A stretch of 32,305 bases of DNA from Nitrospira sp. GTDB taxonomy: Bacteria; Nitrospirota; Thermodesulfovibrionia; Thermodesulfovibrionales; Dissulfurispiraceae. Positions 24,357 through 32,207 of the stretch are shown piece after piece. The stretch's first letter is position 1, and each line of letters begins with the position of its first letter. The stretch covers positions 1 to 32,305 of the forward strand of contig NSJL01000038.1 in assembly GCA_002634385.1 (NCBI GenBank). The letters are read 5' to 3'. Position numbers and translations under genes: made by a program. The notes under the pieces were generated by a model. It was not told the origin of the DNA and searched no databases. It worked only from the letters and a program-made list of their open reading frames with translations.

Positions 24357-24390
24357 TCTCCTGCGGCAAGGAATTCCTTGCCGCAGGAGA
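24357..24390. terminator. Perfect 34-base palindrome, probable terminator
   Basis: The 34 bases from 24357 to 24390 are exactly self-complementary, TCTCCTGCGGCAAGGAA followed by its reverse complement, centred on GAATTC. As RNA this is a 15-bp GC-rich hairpin with a 4-base loop, just after the stop of the zinc-ribbon gene. Only a short CACTTTA follows, so it lacks a classic T run; it may also stabilise the mRNA. Confidence 0.55.
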
Positions 24391-24500
24391 CACTTTACCC
24401 TGCCCTCCGTTCATTACTCCTCACTACCTCCCCCCCTGCTGACCGGGAATTCCTTCTGACACCGCCGGAAAGGGGGTTCAGTTTTCCGCCCCGCCTCCGG

Positions 24501-24512
24501 TACACTATTATC
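24501..24512 (+). promoter_or_regulatory. -10 element of the metallopeptidase gene (leaderless)
   Basis: TACACT (24501-24506) is followed by six bases and the ATG at 24513. No ribosome-binding site is present. A poor -35 (TTCAGT, 24477-24482) lies 18 bases upstream. Confidence 0.4.
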
Positions 24513-24893
24513 ATGGCTTTCAGGACAAGCAGGGAGCATTTCGAAAGACTCGTGGAGCAGGCACTGGAAACACTGCCCGAGGAGTTCAGGAAATATTTCA
24601 CCAATATCACTGTTATTATTGAAGAATACCCGACAGAAGAGGACGCTCTCCTTACCGGTACGGGGAGGAAGGACCTCCTCGGCCTCTTCCGCGGTGCCGC
24701 ATACCAGGAGAGAGGAGGCTTTTTCGACTTCCCCCCTCCCCTGCCCGACGAAATCATCCTTTTCCAGAAGAACATCGAAAGGATCTGCTCCACGAAAAGA
24801 GAGCTCATCGAAGAGATCAGGATGACTCTCGTCCATGAGGTGGGCCACTACTTCGGCCTTTCCGAAGAGGACCTGGAGCAGTACGAAAAGTAA
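24513..24893 (+). CDS. Metallopeptidase family protein (zincin-like, PF06262 type)
   Basis: A 126-residue soluble protein of the small zincin-like metallopeptidase family. The HExxH zinc site is LVHEVGHYFGLSEEDLE (HEVGH 108-112), with the downstream Glu/Asp pair typical of this group. The family's middle signature, GLFRGAAYQER followed by PDEIILFQKNIER, is also present. Its substrate is unknown. The frame is open for 45 codons upstream, but the family begins at about MAFRTSREHFERLVEQAL, matching the ATG at 24513. That ATG has no ribosome-binding site but an adjoining -10 element. Confidence 0.9.
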   Translation: MAFRTSREHFERLVEQALETLPEEFRKYFTNITVIIEEYPTEEDALLTGTGRKDLLGLFRGAAYQERGGFFDFPPPLPDEIILFQKNIERICSTKRELIEEIRMTLVHEVGHYFGLSEEDLEQYEK

Positions 24894-25008
24894 CGGATCC
24901 CTCCTGGGGAGTGTTTTCTATTTCTCCCCGCAGGAGCAATGAATATGGTATTCTTTGTCAGGGGCCGGAGGGCCTTTTGCCATAGCGGAACAACATGGAG
25001 GAACTCCT

Positions 25009-25575
25009 ATGGGAGCGGACAACGCACTTTCTATTCTCGGGTTTGCCGGCAGTCTGCGGAAAGATTCCTATAACAAAGCGCTGTTGCGCGCAGCCGCGGA
25101 ACTGGTCCCGCCCGAGATGAAGCTCGACGTCTTCGACCTCGAAGGGATTCCCCCCTTCAACCAGGATCTCGAGAGCCAGCCGCCTGAGAAGGTGAGAGAC
25201 TTCAAAGCAAGGATCAGGGCAGCGGACGCGCTTTTGATTGTCACGCCGGAGTACAACTATTCGGTTCCCGGTGTCCTCAAGAATGCCATCGATTGGGCTT
25301 CCCGCCCCTACGGCGACAGCGCCTTCGACGGCAAACCTGTCGCACTCATGGGGGCGTCCATCGGAATGCTCGGGACGGCCCGGGCACAATACCACCTGCG
25401 GCAATGTTGCGTGTTCCTGAACATGTACCCGCTCAATCAACCGGAAGTGATGGTTCCCTTTGCTGCGGACAAAGTAGACCAGACCGGCCGTCTCACCGAC
25501 CAGAAGACAAGGGAGAAGGTTGCGGAACTGCTCCAAAGCCTGGCGGACTGGACCCGGAAGATGAAAGTGTCGTAA
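25009..25575 (+). CDS. NAD(P)H-dependent FMN reductase family protein
   Basis: A 188-residue flavodoxin-fold oxidoreductase of the FMN_red family, similar in layout to chromate/quinone reductases (ChrR, YieF). The FMN phosphate loop is GFAGSLRKDSYN near residue 11, and the second flavin motif is VTPEYNYSVPGVLKNAIDWA near 79. It transfers electrons from NAD(P)H through FMN to quinones, azo dyes or metal ions; the natural substrate is not clear. The ATG at 25009 has a GGAGG seven bases upstream. Its last 83 bases overlap, in antisense, the end of the RND-TolC gene. Confidence 0.92.
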   Translation: MGADNALSILGFAGSLRKDSYNKALLRAAAELVPPEMKLDVFDLEGIPPFNQDLESQPPEKVRDFKARIRAADALLIVTPEYNYSVPGVLKNAIDWASRPYGDSAFDGKPVALMGASIGMLGTARAQYHLRQCCVFLNMYPLNQPEVMVPFAADKVDQTGRLTDQKTREKVAELLQSLADWTRKMKVS

Positions 25576-28500
25576 GCTCCCCCATGACCCAGAGGAGGTT
25601 GATCCTGGCCACTCGGTAATCGCGCCATGAGCGGGCGAGATTGGCTCTCGCCTCCCTGAGCTTGAGCTCCGCGTCCTCGACTTCGAGCCGGATCTTGACC
25701 CCCAGCTCGTATCCCTTCTCCGAGAGGAAGAGCAGCTTTTCCGCCTGGGCTACGGTGCCGGAAAGGGCCTTGACGATCTCCGCCGCCTCCCGTACCGCGT
25801 TTACCGCCTCATGGGACTGGAGAGAGATCGAGTCCACGAGCTTCGCTTCTTCAATGCGGAGGCTCTTTGTCTCGCTCTCCGCCTGGGCCACTCTCCCCTT
25901 CGTGCGCTGACCGTCGAAAAGGGGAAAAGTAAGTGCAACGCCCACATTCCACGTCCTTCCATCGAAACTCTCGTCGGCCGCCTGATACCACCTCCACCCG
26001 AACCCTCCCTGCAGGTCGAGGCGGGGCTTGTCGCCGGCTCCGGCTATTTTCCTCAGCTCTTCGGCAATACTGATACGGCGACGGAGCTCCCGCACTTCGG
26101 GACGATTCTCCACCGCGACCGGGAGGATCTGCCCGTAGGGAGGCACCGGTTCCGGGTCCGTCTTCAACGTTCCCGACACCTCGATACTCCCTTCCTCCAG
26201 GGCCAGGAGATAGCGCAGCCGGTCCAGGCCGCTCCGGAGGAGGTTTTCGGTCCTGATGACTTCGGGACGGGCGTTTTCCACTGCCACTTCAGCGGCGAGG
26301 ACATCGTAGTCGGTCGCAACCCCCGCAGCGTATTTGCGCCGCGCCTCGTCGAGGTGGCGTGTCTTCTGCTCCAGGTTCCGCCGGGCAATATCGCCCATCT
26401 CCCTGGCGAGGAGAATATCGTAGAAGGTGACCGAGACCTCCCGGTAGGCCGCCTGAACGCTCTGCCGGAGCCGTTCTTCCGCCACCTGGAAGCCCTCTTT
26501 TGCCGCACGGATGGCAGCCCCCACCTGGCCCCAGGTAAAAAGGGCCTGGGTTACGGTCGCCTCGGCGGACCGCGCTGTCATCGTGGCGGGAAAGGCGCTC
26601 CCCGCAAAGAGGAAAGTCGCGTCCTCCTGCCGTGCAACGGAACCGGAAAGAGTAAGCTGGGGAAAAACGGCAGCCCGCTCCTCCACGTACTTTCCCTTGA
26701 CCCATTCGAAATACTCTTTTGCCTTTCGTATGTCCTTGTTCCTCTCCGCAGCAATCCGGAGGGCCTGTTCCAGGGTAAGCACCTTTATCTCTCTCGGCGT
26801 ATCCTCTGCAGCCGCGGCACCGTCCGGAAGGAGAACCGGAAGAAGTGCGATGAGAAAGAGGGCGGCAGCGCCGGTAGCCCGGCGGGCTCCGCTCTTGTCC
26901 GCTGCGCCGCGGTCCGCGCCCTTCAGTTTCCTTTTAAGCCACGTTTCGAGGTCGTCCAGCACCGTATACATCACCGGAACCACAAGGAGAGTAAGCAGGG
27001 TGGAGGTGAGGAGTCCGCCGATGACGGCCCGCGCCATGGGTGCCCGCATCTCGGCCCCCGCACCCAGGGCAAACGCGAGGGGCAGCATGCCGAAGATCAT
27101 GGCGAGGGTGGTCATGATGATGGGCCGGAGCCGTGTCCGTCCTGCGGTGATCACCGCCTCGGACCTCCCCATGCCGCGCCCGCGCAGCACCTTGGCGTAA
27201 TCCACGAGGAGGATGGCGTTCTTCGTCACAAGGCCCATAAGCATTATGAGCCCGATAAGGGACATGATGTTCACCGTATCCCGGGTGAGGAAGAGCATGC
27301 CCGCCATGCCCACAATGGAGAGGGGAAGGGAGAGCATGATGGAGAGGGGTTCCAGAAAAGACTCGAACTGGGCCGCAAGAATGAGGTAGACTAGGAGGAC
27401 GGCGAGGAGCAGGGATTCGGCCATATACCCGAAGGACTCGGCCATGTCCTCGGACTCACCGGAAAAGACGATACGATAGCCCGGCTCCATGGGGATCCTC
27501 TCCGCCGCTTTCTTCACCTTTTCCACCGCGGTGCCGAGGGGCAGGGTATCGAGGTTGGCCGAAACCACTATCTCCCGGGAGAGGGCCTGACGATTGATCT
27601 CGGAGGGCGTGGCACTCACCTCATGGGAGACGATATTTCCGAGGGGGACCAGGACCGGTCCCTGCGGGCGTTGCACCGCGAGGCGGAGATTACTCACCTG
27701 CGCGGGGTCGCGCCGGAGGGATTCGGGGAGCCGTACGCGCACGTCCACCGCATCACCATCCTCGTCCTCGAACGTGGAAACCGACTCGCCCCCCACCAGC
27801 GCACCCACGGTGCGTACGATGTCGGCAGTGGTGACTCCGGTATTTGCCGCCTTCTCGCGGTCGACCCGCAAGCGGTATTCAGGGATATCGTGCTCAAGGG
27901 AGACCTCGATGTCCACCATGCCGGGAATCTTGTACATTTCCTCCTTAAGGGCCGCCGCATACTTTTTGAGCAGGCCGATATCCTCGCCCCGTACGTTGAC
28001 CACGAGGGGCTTGATGCTGCTGCCCACTTTACCCGCGTCCTCGATAGAGAAGGTAATACCGGGGATTTTCCGGAGCCGCTCGCGGACGTCCCGCTGGATT
28101 GCATACTGGTCTCTCTTCCGTGCCGATCGTTCCGTAAGCTTGAGGTAGAGAAGGCCGCTCCGTACGGTTCCGCTGTCTCCTGCGCCGACAGTGCCATAGG
28201 TATGAGCGATCTCGGGGACATCCTTCAGGGCCACGAGCATGGTGTGGAGCCGGTCCCGGCTCTCTTCGAGGGATGCGTCGGGAGCCGTCTTGAAATTGAT
28301 CTGGAACTCTCCTTTATCAAAATCGGTCATGAAGGATGATTCCAGGGAGCCGAAGAGGAGGAGCCCGATGAGAAATGAGGCACCGGCTGCGGCAAGGACC
28401 GTTTTCCGGTGACGTAAGGCCCATCCGATCACGCCCCGGTAGCGTCCGGCGATCCGGTCAAAGAGATCGTTAAAGCGATCAAGGAGGCGGCTGAGCCTGC

Positions 28501-29998
28501 TCCTGCGTCCTTCCTTATGGATGGCGGGGTCGTGCCAGCGGGATGAGAGCATGGGATCGAGCGTAAAGGAAACGAGGAGTGAGACGAGGACCGCAAAGGT
28601 GACGGTCACCCCGAAGGAGAAGAAGAAGCGGCCCACGATGCCCTTCATGAAAGCCACCGGCACGAAGACCGCCGTGATGGACAGAGTGGTGGCGAGGACC
28701 GCCAGGCCGATCTCGCTCGTGCCGGTACGGGCAGCCGTAAAGTGGTCCTCCCCTTTTTCGAGATGGCGGACAATATTCTCCCGCACCACGATGGCATCGT
28801 CAATGAGAAGCCCGATGGCCAGGGAGAGGGCCATCAGGGTCATGATATTCAGGGTCATGCCCATGGCGTGCAGGATAATAAAGGAAGAAATGACCGAAAT
28901 GGGCAGGGTGAGACCGGTGATCACCGTGGAGCGCCATGAATTGATAAAACAGAAGACGATGAGCACGGTAAGGACGCCGCCGATGATCATGGTCTCCTGC
29001 ACATCCTTGAGGGAGTCGCGGGTCATCGTGGAGGCGTCCCGCACCACCGTGAGGGTTACGCCGGCGGGCAGGTCCCGCTGGAGTGACTGGACGCTCTTCA
29101 GCACCCTGTCCACCATTTCCACCATATTGGCCCCCGACTGCTTCTGGATATCGAGGGCCACGGCAGGCAGACCGTTCACGAGGGCAAGGGAGCGCTCTTC
29201 CTCGATGCCATCCCGTATCTCCGCCACGTCGGCAAGACGCACGGGCGTACCGTTCCTCTCCCCGATCACCATGGCACCGAACTGTTCCACCCGGCCGGGC
29301 TTTCCCTCCACGCGCAGGGGATACTCGGAGCCGCTCCGGCTCAGGCGGCCCAGGGGAGTGTTCACGTTTTCAGAGCGAAGACCGCGCACTACGGTATCCA
29401 CACCGATTCCCAGGGCTTCCAGCCGCGCGGGCTCGATAATGACATTCACCTCCCGCTTCGCTCCTCCCACCACATCCACCTTGCCCACACCGGCAATGGT
29501 TTCGATACGGCGCTTGATCTTCTTCTCTACCAGCAGGGTCAGATCCCGCCGGGAGAGATTCTTCGACTGCACCGCCAGGGAGAGCACGGGCAGGGCGTTG
29601 AAATCGATCTTCTGGATAATCGGATCCTCTATACCCTGGGGGAGCTCACCCCGCACCGCGTTGATCTTGGCACGGGCTTCCTGTGCCGCGTCATTGATCC
29701 TCTCCTCGAGACGGAACTGCACCACCACGGTCGAGACCCCCTCGCGGGAGTACGACACCACGTGCTTGACCCCGGCGATAGGGTTCACCGCCTCCTCGAT
29801 CTTTTTGGTCACCTCCCGCTCCACGCTTTCGGGCGAAGCGCCGGGAAACTTGGTGACAACAGAGACCACCGGGATCTCCACGTTGGGGTACATCTCCACC
29901 GAGAGACGGCGGTATGAGAAGAGTCCCAAGGTCACAAGAGTGAGCATCATGACTGCAGCAAAGACGGGGCGTTTAATAGAAAGATCCGAGAGCAGCAT
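25493..29998 (-). CDS. RND efflux pump fused to a TolC-like outer-membrane factor, 1501 residues
   Basis: One uninterrupted frame. Residues 1 to about 1015 are a complete HAE1/AcrB-type RND pump: start LSIKRPVFAAVMM, proton-relay Asp pair in GLLIDDAIVV (D400, D401), a Lys in GLVTKNAILLVDYA, and the usual cytoplasmic end DDLETWLKRK. A basic linker (about 1021-1041) leads to a hydrophobic segment (GAAALFLIALLPVLLP, 1043-1058) and AAAAED, which is exactly a signal peptide. From about 1073 (VLTLEQALRIAAERN) a two-repeat TolC/OMF domain runs to about 1473 (NLLWVMGEL). No ATG, GTG or TTG lies in the linker, so the OMF part can only be made as part of the fusion. Signal peptidase cleavage after the AAA stretch would release it. 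The last 28 residues are encoded antisense to the FMN reductase gene and look like readthrough past a lost stop. The ATG lies two bases after the adaptor stop. Confidence 0.9.
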   Translation of the reverse strand: MLLSDLSIKRPVFAAVMMLTLVTLGLFSYRRLSVEMYPNVEIPVVSVVTKFPGASPESVEREVTKKIEEAVNPIAGVKHVVSYSREGVSTVVVQFRLEERINDAAQEARAKINAVRGELPQGIEDPIIQKIDFNALPVLSLAVQSKNLSRRDLTLLVEKKIKRRIETIAGVGKVDVVGGAKREVNVIIEPARLEALGIGVDTVVRGLRSENVNTPLGRLSRSGSEYPLRVEGKPGRVEQFGAMVIGERNGTPVRLADVAEIRDGIEEERSLALVNGLPAVALDIQKQSGANMVEMVDRVLKSVQSLQRDLPAGVTLTVVRDASTMTRDSLKDVQETMIIGGVLTVLIVFCFINSWRSTVITGLTLPISVISSFIILHAMGMTLNIMTLMALSLAIGLLIDDAIVVRENIVRHLEKGEDHFTAARTGTSEIGLAVLATTLSITAVFVPVAFMKGIVGRFFFSFGVTVTFAVLVSLLVSFTLDPMLSSRWHDPAIHKEGRRSRLSRLLDRFNDLFDRIAGRYRGVIGWALRHRKTVLAAAGASFLIGLLLFGSLESSFMTDFDKGEFQINFKTAPDASLEESRDRLHTMLVALKDVPEIAHTYGTVGAGDSGTVRSGLLYLKLTERSARKRDQYAIQRDVRERLRKIPGITFSIEDAGKVGSSIKPLVVNVRGEDIGLLKKYAAALKEEMYKIPGMVDIEVSLEHDIPEYRLRVDREKAANTGVTTADIVRTVGALVGGESVSTFEDEDGDAVDVRVRLPESLRRDPAQVSNLRLAVQRPQGPVLVPLGNIVSHEVSATPSEINRQALSREIVVSANLDTLPLGTAVEKVKKAAERIPMEPGYRIVFSGESEDMAESFGYMAESLLLAVLLVYLILAAQFESFLEPLSIMLSLPLSIVGMAGMLFLTRDTVNIMSLIGLIMLMGLVTKNAILLVDYAKVLRGRGMGRSEAVITAGRTRLRPIIMTTLAMIFGMLPLAFALGAGAEMRAPMARAVIGGLLTSTLLTLLVVPVMYTVLDDLETWLKRKLKGADRGAADKSGARRATGAAALFLIALLPVLLPDGAAAAEDTPREIKVLTLEQALRIAAERNKDIRKAKEYFEWVKGKYVEERAAVFPQLTLSGSVARQEDATFLFAGSAFPATMTARSAEATVTQALFTWGQVGAAIRAAKEGFQVAEERLRQSVQAAYREVSVTFYDILLAREMGDIARRNLEQKTRHLDEARRKYAAGVATDYDVLAAEVAVENARPEVIRTENLLRSGLDRLRYLLALEEGSIEVSGTLKTDPEPVPPYGQILPVAVENRPEVRELRRRISIAEELRKIAGAGDKPRLDLQGGFGWRWYQAADESFDGRTWNVGVALTFPLFDGQRTKGRVAQAESETKSLRIEEAKLVDSISLQSHEAVNAVREAAEIVKALSGTVAQAEKLLFLSEKGYELGVKIRLEVEDAELKLREARANLARSWRDYRVARINLLWVMGELTTLSSSGSSPPGFGAVPQPSPLSSGR

Positions 29999-30000
29999 CG

Positions 30001-31242
30001 TTATTTCCCCCCGCTCTTCCCGGTGTATGCGATAATCCTGTCCCCGTCCTTAAGGGTAAAACCGCCTCTGACCACCAGACTGTCACCCGGAGAGACACCT
30101 GCGGTGATCTCCACCACTTCACCCGCAACCGTGCCGGTGCTCACGGCACGGTAACGGACCCTGTCTCCCTCCGCCACGTAGACCTCCGCCTTCTTCTCGG
30201 CGAGATTGAGGCCTTGAAGGGCTGTCCGGGGCACGAGAAGCACATTCTTCCGCGTGCCGGTGAGGATCCTGCCCTTGGCGAAGAGGCCGCCCTTGAGCTC
30301 GCCGGAGGAGTTTTCCACCTCGGCGACAACCCGCACCGAGCGGTCCGCTTCATCCACCTCGGGGTTGATATACATCACCTTTCCTTTGAAATTCCTGCCG
30401 GGGAGCGCATCCACGGTAAAGGTGAGGGGATCGCCGACCTTTACCGCTGCCATCTCCACGGAGGGAAGGGTGACCGTGAGATTGAGGATACGGTTGTCGA
30501 CGATTCTGAAAAGGGGCTTGGCAGCACCCGTATCGCTCGCAAGGTCTCCAACATTCACGTCCCGCAGGGACACCATCCCATCGAGGGGAGCACGGAGGAT
30601 TCCTTTGGCAAGACGTGTCTTCGCTCTGCGAAGCTCCTCCTGGGCCACGCCGATCTGGGCTCGCGCCGCCGCAACCCGGGCTCCGGCAGCCGCCACCTCG
30701 GTTTCCGCCTCATCAAGGGCTTGGCGGGTGGCGAGACCATACTCCTTCAACTCCCGCAGCCGGGCCCTCTCCCGTTCCGCCCTTTGGGCCGCTGCCTGGG
30801 CTTCGAGGTGGGCGGCCCTTGCAGATTCGACTCCCGCCCCGGCCTTTCCCACAATCGCCTCGCTCTCGCTCACGTCGATGCGCGCCAGGGGCGTTCCCTT
30901 CCGGACCTTCACCCACTCGGTGACATACACCTCCCGCACGAGGCCCGGAATTTCTGATTTCACTTCGGCGCTGAACTTGGGAGTGAGGGTGCCGATCACG
31001 TCTACTCCTTCCATAAGCTCCGTAGCCGATACGGAGATTACCTCCACCGCCGCCGGAGGTTTCTCCGTAATCTTTCCTCTTTCCGCATCGCCCGTTTTGG
31101 CGCAGCCGCTCATAAGGGCTCCCGGGATCAGCGCAATGGAAAAAAACAACAAAGCCATACTGATTGATGCGTACCGCACACGAAAATCCGAAGAAATGCC
31201 TTTGTCCTTAAGCATGGTCATCAGGGCAATCCCTTTTCTCAT
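30001..31242 (-). CDS. RND periplasmic adaptor (membrane fusion protein), lipoprotein
   Basis: A 413-residue HlyD/AcrA-type adaptor. The N-terminus carries a hydrophobic segment and a lipobox ending in LMSGC (C47), so the mature protein is a lipoprotein on the inner membrane. The biotinyl-lipoyl halves (GLVREVYVTEWVKVRKGTPL and ILRAPLDGMVSLRDVNVGDL) flank an Ala/Arg/Glu-rich coiled-coil hairpin (about 125-210). The beta-barrel and membrane-proximal domains follow. The adaptor joins the RND pump to the outer-membrane channel. Its start overlaps the end of the TetR gene, and the RND-TolC gene begins two bases after its stop, so the three genes are one operon. GGGGG before the ATG supports the start at 31242; ATGs at 31221 and 31215 are alternatives. 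Confidence 0.93.
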   Translation of the reverse strand: MRKGIALMTMLKDKGISSDFRVRYASISMALLFFSIALIPGALMSGCAKTGDAERGKITEKPPAAVEVISVSATELMEGVDVIGTLTPKFSAEVKSEIPGLVREVYVTEWVKVRKGTPLARIDVSESEAIVGKAGAGVESARAAHLEAQAAAQRAERERARLRELKEYGLATRQALDEAETEVAAAGARVAAARAQIGVAQEELRRAKTRLAKGILRAPLDGMVSLRDVNVGDLASDTGAAKPLFRIVDNRILNLTVTLPSVEMAAVKVGDPLTFTVDALPGRNFKGKVMYINPEVDEADRSVRVVAEVENSSGELKGGLFAKGRILTGTRKNVLLVPRTALQGLNLAEKKAEVYVAEGDRVRYRAVSTGTVAGEVVEITAGVSPGDSLVVRGGFTLKDGDRIIAYTGKSGGK

Positions 31243-31867
31243 GATTCATTCCCCCCATCCCCCGGATCACGAGGGAGACGATCCGGGATAGTCCTTCTCC
31301 GTTCATTGTCGGAGGGGCCTGGCAGAGCTGCTCCTCCAGAATAACGTTCAAGGCGCCGATGAGCACCCACATCCAATCCAGGCACTCCCGGTCGTTTGCA
31401 GCATTTACCTCTCCGCGAGCGACCCCTTCCTTTATGAGATGGAGGATTACCTCGCGTATTTTCCGGTGGTATGCCTCAAAATCAATAAAGGGTGCCCCCT
31501 GCGGAGGACCGTAGTAGATCGAGTACATCAGGCGTGCCTCTCCTATTCTCTCGGTAAAAAGTGCGAAGATGAGGTCGAAAATCCTGATGATCTTCTCGCA
31601 GAACCCGCCCTCCTGCCGCGTCGCCTGATCAAGTATGTCTCCCAGACGTTCGAAGGGCTCCCGCATGAGCTCGAAATAAATGCCCTCTTTGCTCCCGAAA
31701 TAATAATAAAGGACGGGTTTGGTGAGCCCGGCCGCATCCACGATCTCGCGAACGGACGTGGCGGCATACCCTTTTTTCATAAAGAGCTCCAAAGCAGCCC
31801 TCAAAAGTCTCCTACGGGCTGCATGCTCCTCCGGACTATCTATTCGCTCCTGTTTTCTCTTGCTCAT
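31208..31867 (-). CDS. TetR/AcrR family transcriptional regulator
   Basis: A 219-residue TetR-type repressor. The N-terminal helix-turn-helix is ALELFMKKGYAATSVREIVD then AAGLTKPVLYYYFGSKEGIY (about residues 26-65). The C-terminal domain (about 75-205) resembles ligand-binding domains of efflux regulators, with aromatic residues in LMYSIYYGPP and WMWVLIGALN that could hold a hydrophobic inducer. As first gene of the efflux operon it probably represses its own promoter until a substrate binds. GGGGGG lies just before the ATG at 31867, and a TTACC-N4-GGTAA operator covers the promoter. Its 3' end overlaps the adaptor gene by 35 bases. Confidence 0.93.
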   Translation of the reverse strand: MSKRKQERIDSPEEHAARRRLLRAALELFMKKGYAATSVREIVDAAGLTKPVLYYYFGSKEGIYFELMREPFERLGDILDQATRQEGGFCEKIIRIFDLIFALFTERIGEARLMYSIYYGPPQGAPFIDFEAYHRKIREVILHLIKEGVARGEVNAANDRECLDWMWVLIGALNVILEEQLCQAPPTMNGEGLSRIVSLVIRGMGGMNHEKRDCPDDHA

Positions 31868-31884
31868 CAGTCCCCCCGAGGTAT

Positions 31885-31927
31885 TTACCTACCGGTAAGT
31901 ATATTACTCGATCAAATAAAAAATCAA
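31885..31927 (-). promoter_or_regulatory. Promoter and TetR operator of the efflux operon
   Basis: On the minus strand TTGATT (31927-31922) and TATACT (31903-31898) are 18 bases apart. The inverted repeat TTACC-TACC-GGTAA (31885-31898) touches the end of the -10 and covers the start point. This repeat type is common for TetR-family efflux regulators. The overlap predicts repression by blocking polymerase. Confidence 0.7.
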
Positions 31928-31983
31928 TAAGAAAACGATCGCTTTAAAGGGAAAGAAAAGAAAAAAGAGAAAAATCGAGCAAT

Positions 31984-32012
31984 AAAAAAGGCCCGGTTTG
32001 AACCGGGCCTTT
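31984..32012 (-). terminator. Intrinsic terminator of the rRNA operon
   Basis: Read on the minus strand, AAAGGCCCGGTT (complement of 32012-32001) pairs with AACCGGGCCTTT, and the descending arm runs into a T run (complement of 31989-31984). It lies seven bases after the 5S 3' end. It is a textbook Rho-independent terminator. Confidence 0.93.
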
Positions 32013-32018
32013 CTGAAA

Positions 32019-32134
<116 letters not shown>

Positions 32135-32207
32135 AACTTTATAATACCAGACTAGACAGAGAATTGCAACTATTATTTTTGACAATGGGGGGGAGAGGGG
32201 AAGATAA

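Noticed and set aside
24904..24941. Stem of CTCCTGGGGAG with CTCCCCGCAGGAG after the metallopeptidase gene
   Set aside because: The stem is bulged, has a long loop and no T run follows, so I did not call a terminator.
25811..27394. 527-codon open frame on the plus strand
   Set aside because: It is antisense to the TolC domain and the end of the RND domain; the sequence is rich in His, Arg and Gly without motifs.
28521..30035. 504-codon open frame on the plus strand
   Set aside because: It is antisense to the RND domain; it is mainly Arg, Ser and Thr, as expected for the mirror frame.
30254..31291. 345-codon open frame on the plus strand
   Set aside because: It is antisense to the adaptor gene, which has a lipobox and lipoyl motifs.
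32135..32207. Possible tRNA between 23S and 5S
   Set aside because: The spacer is too short and has no cloverleaf or T-loop sequence.
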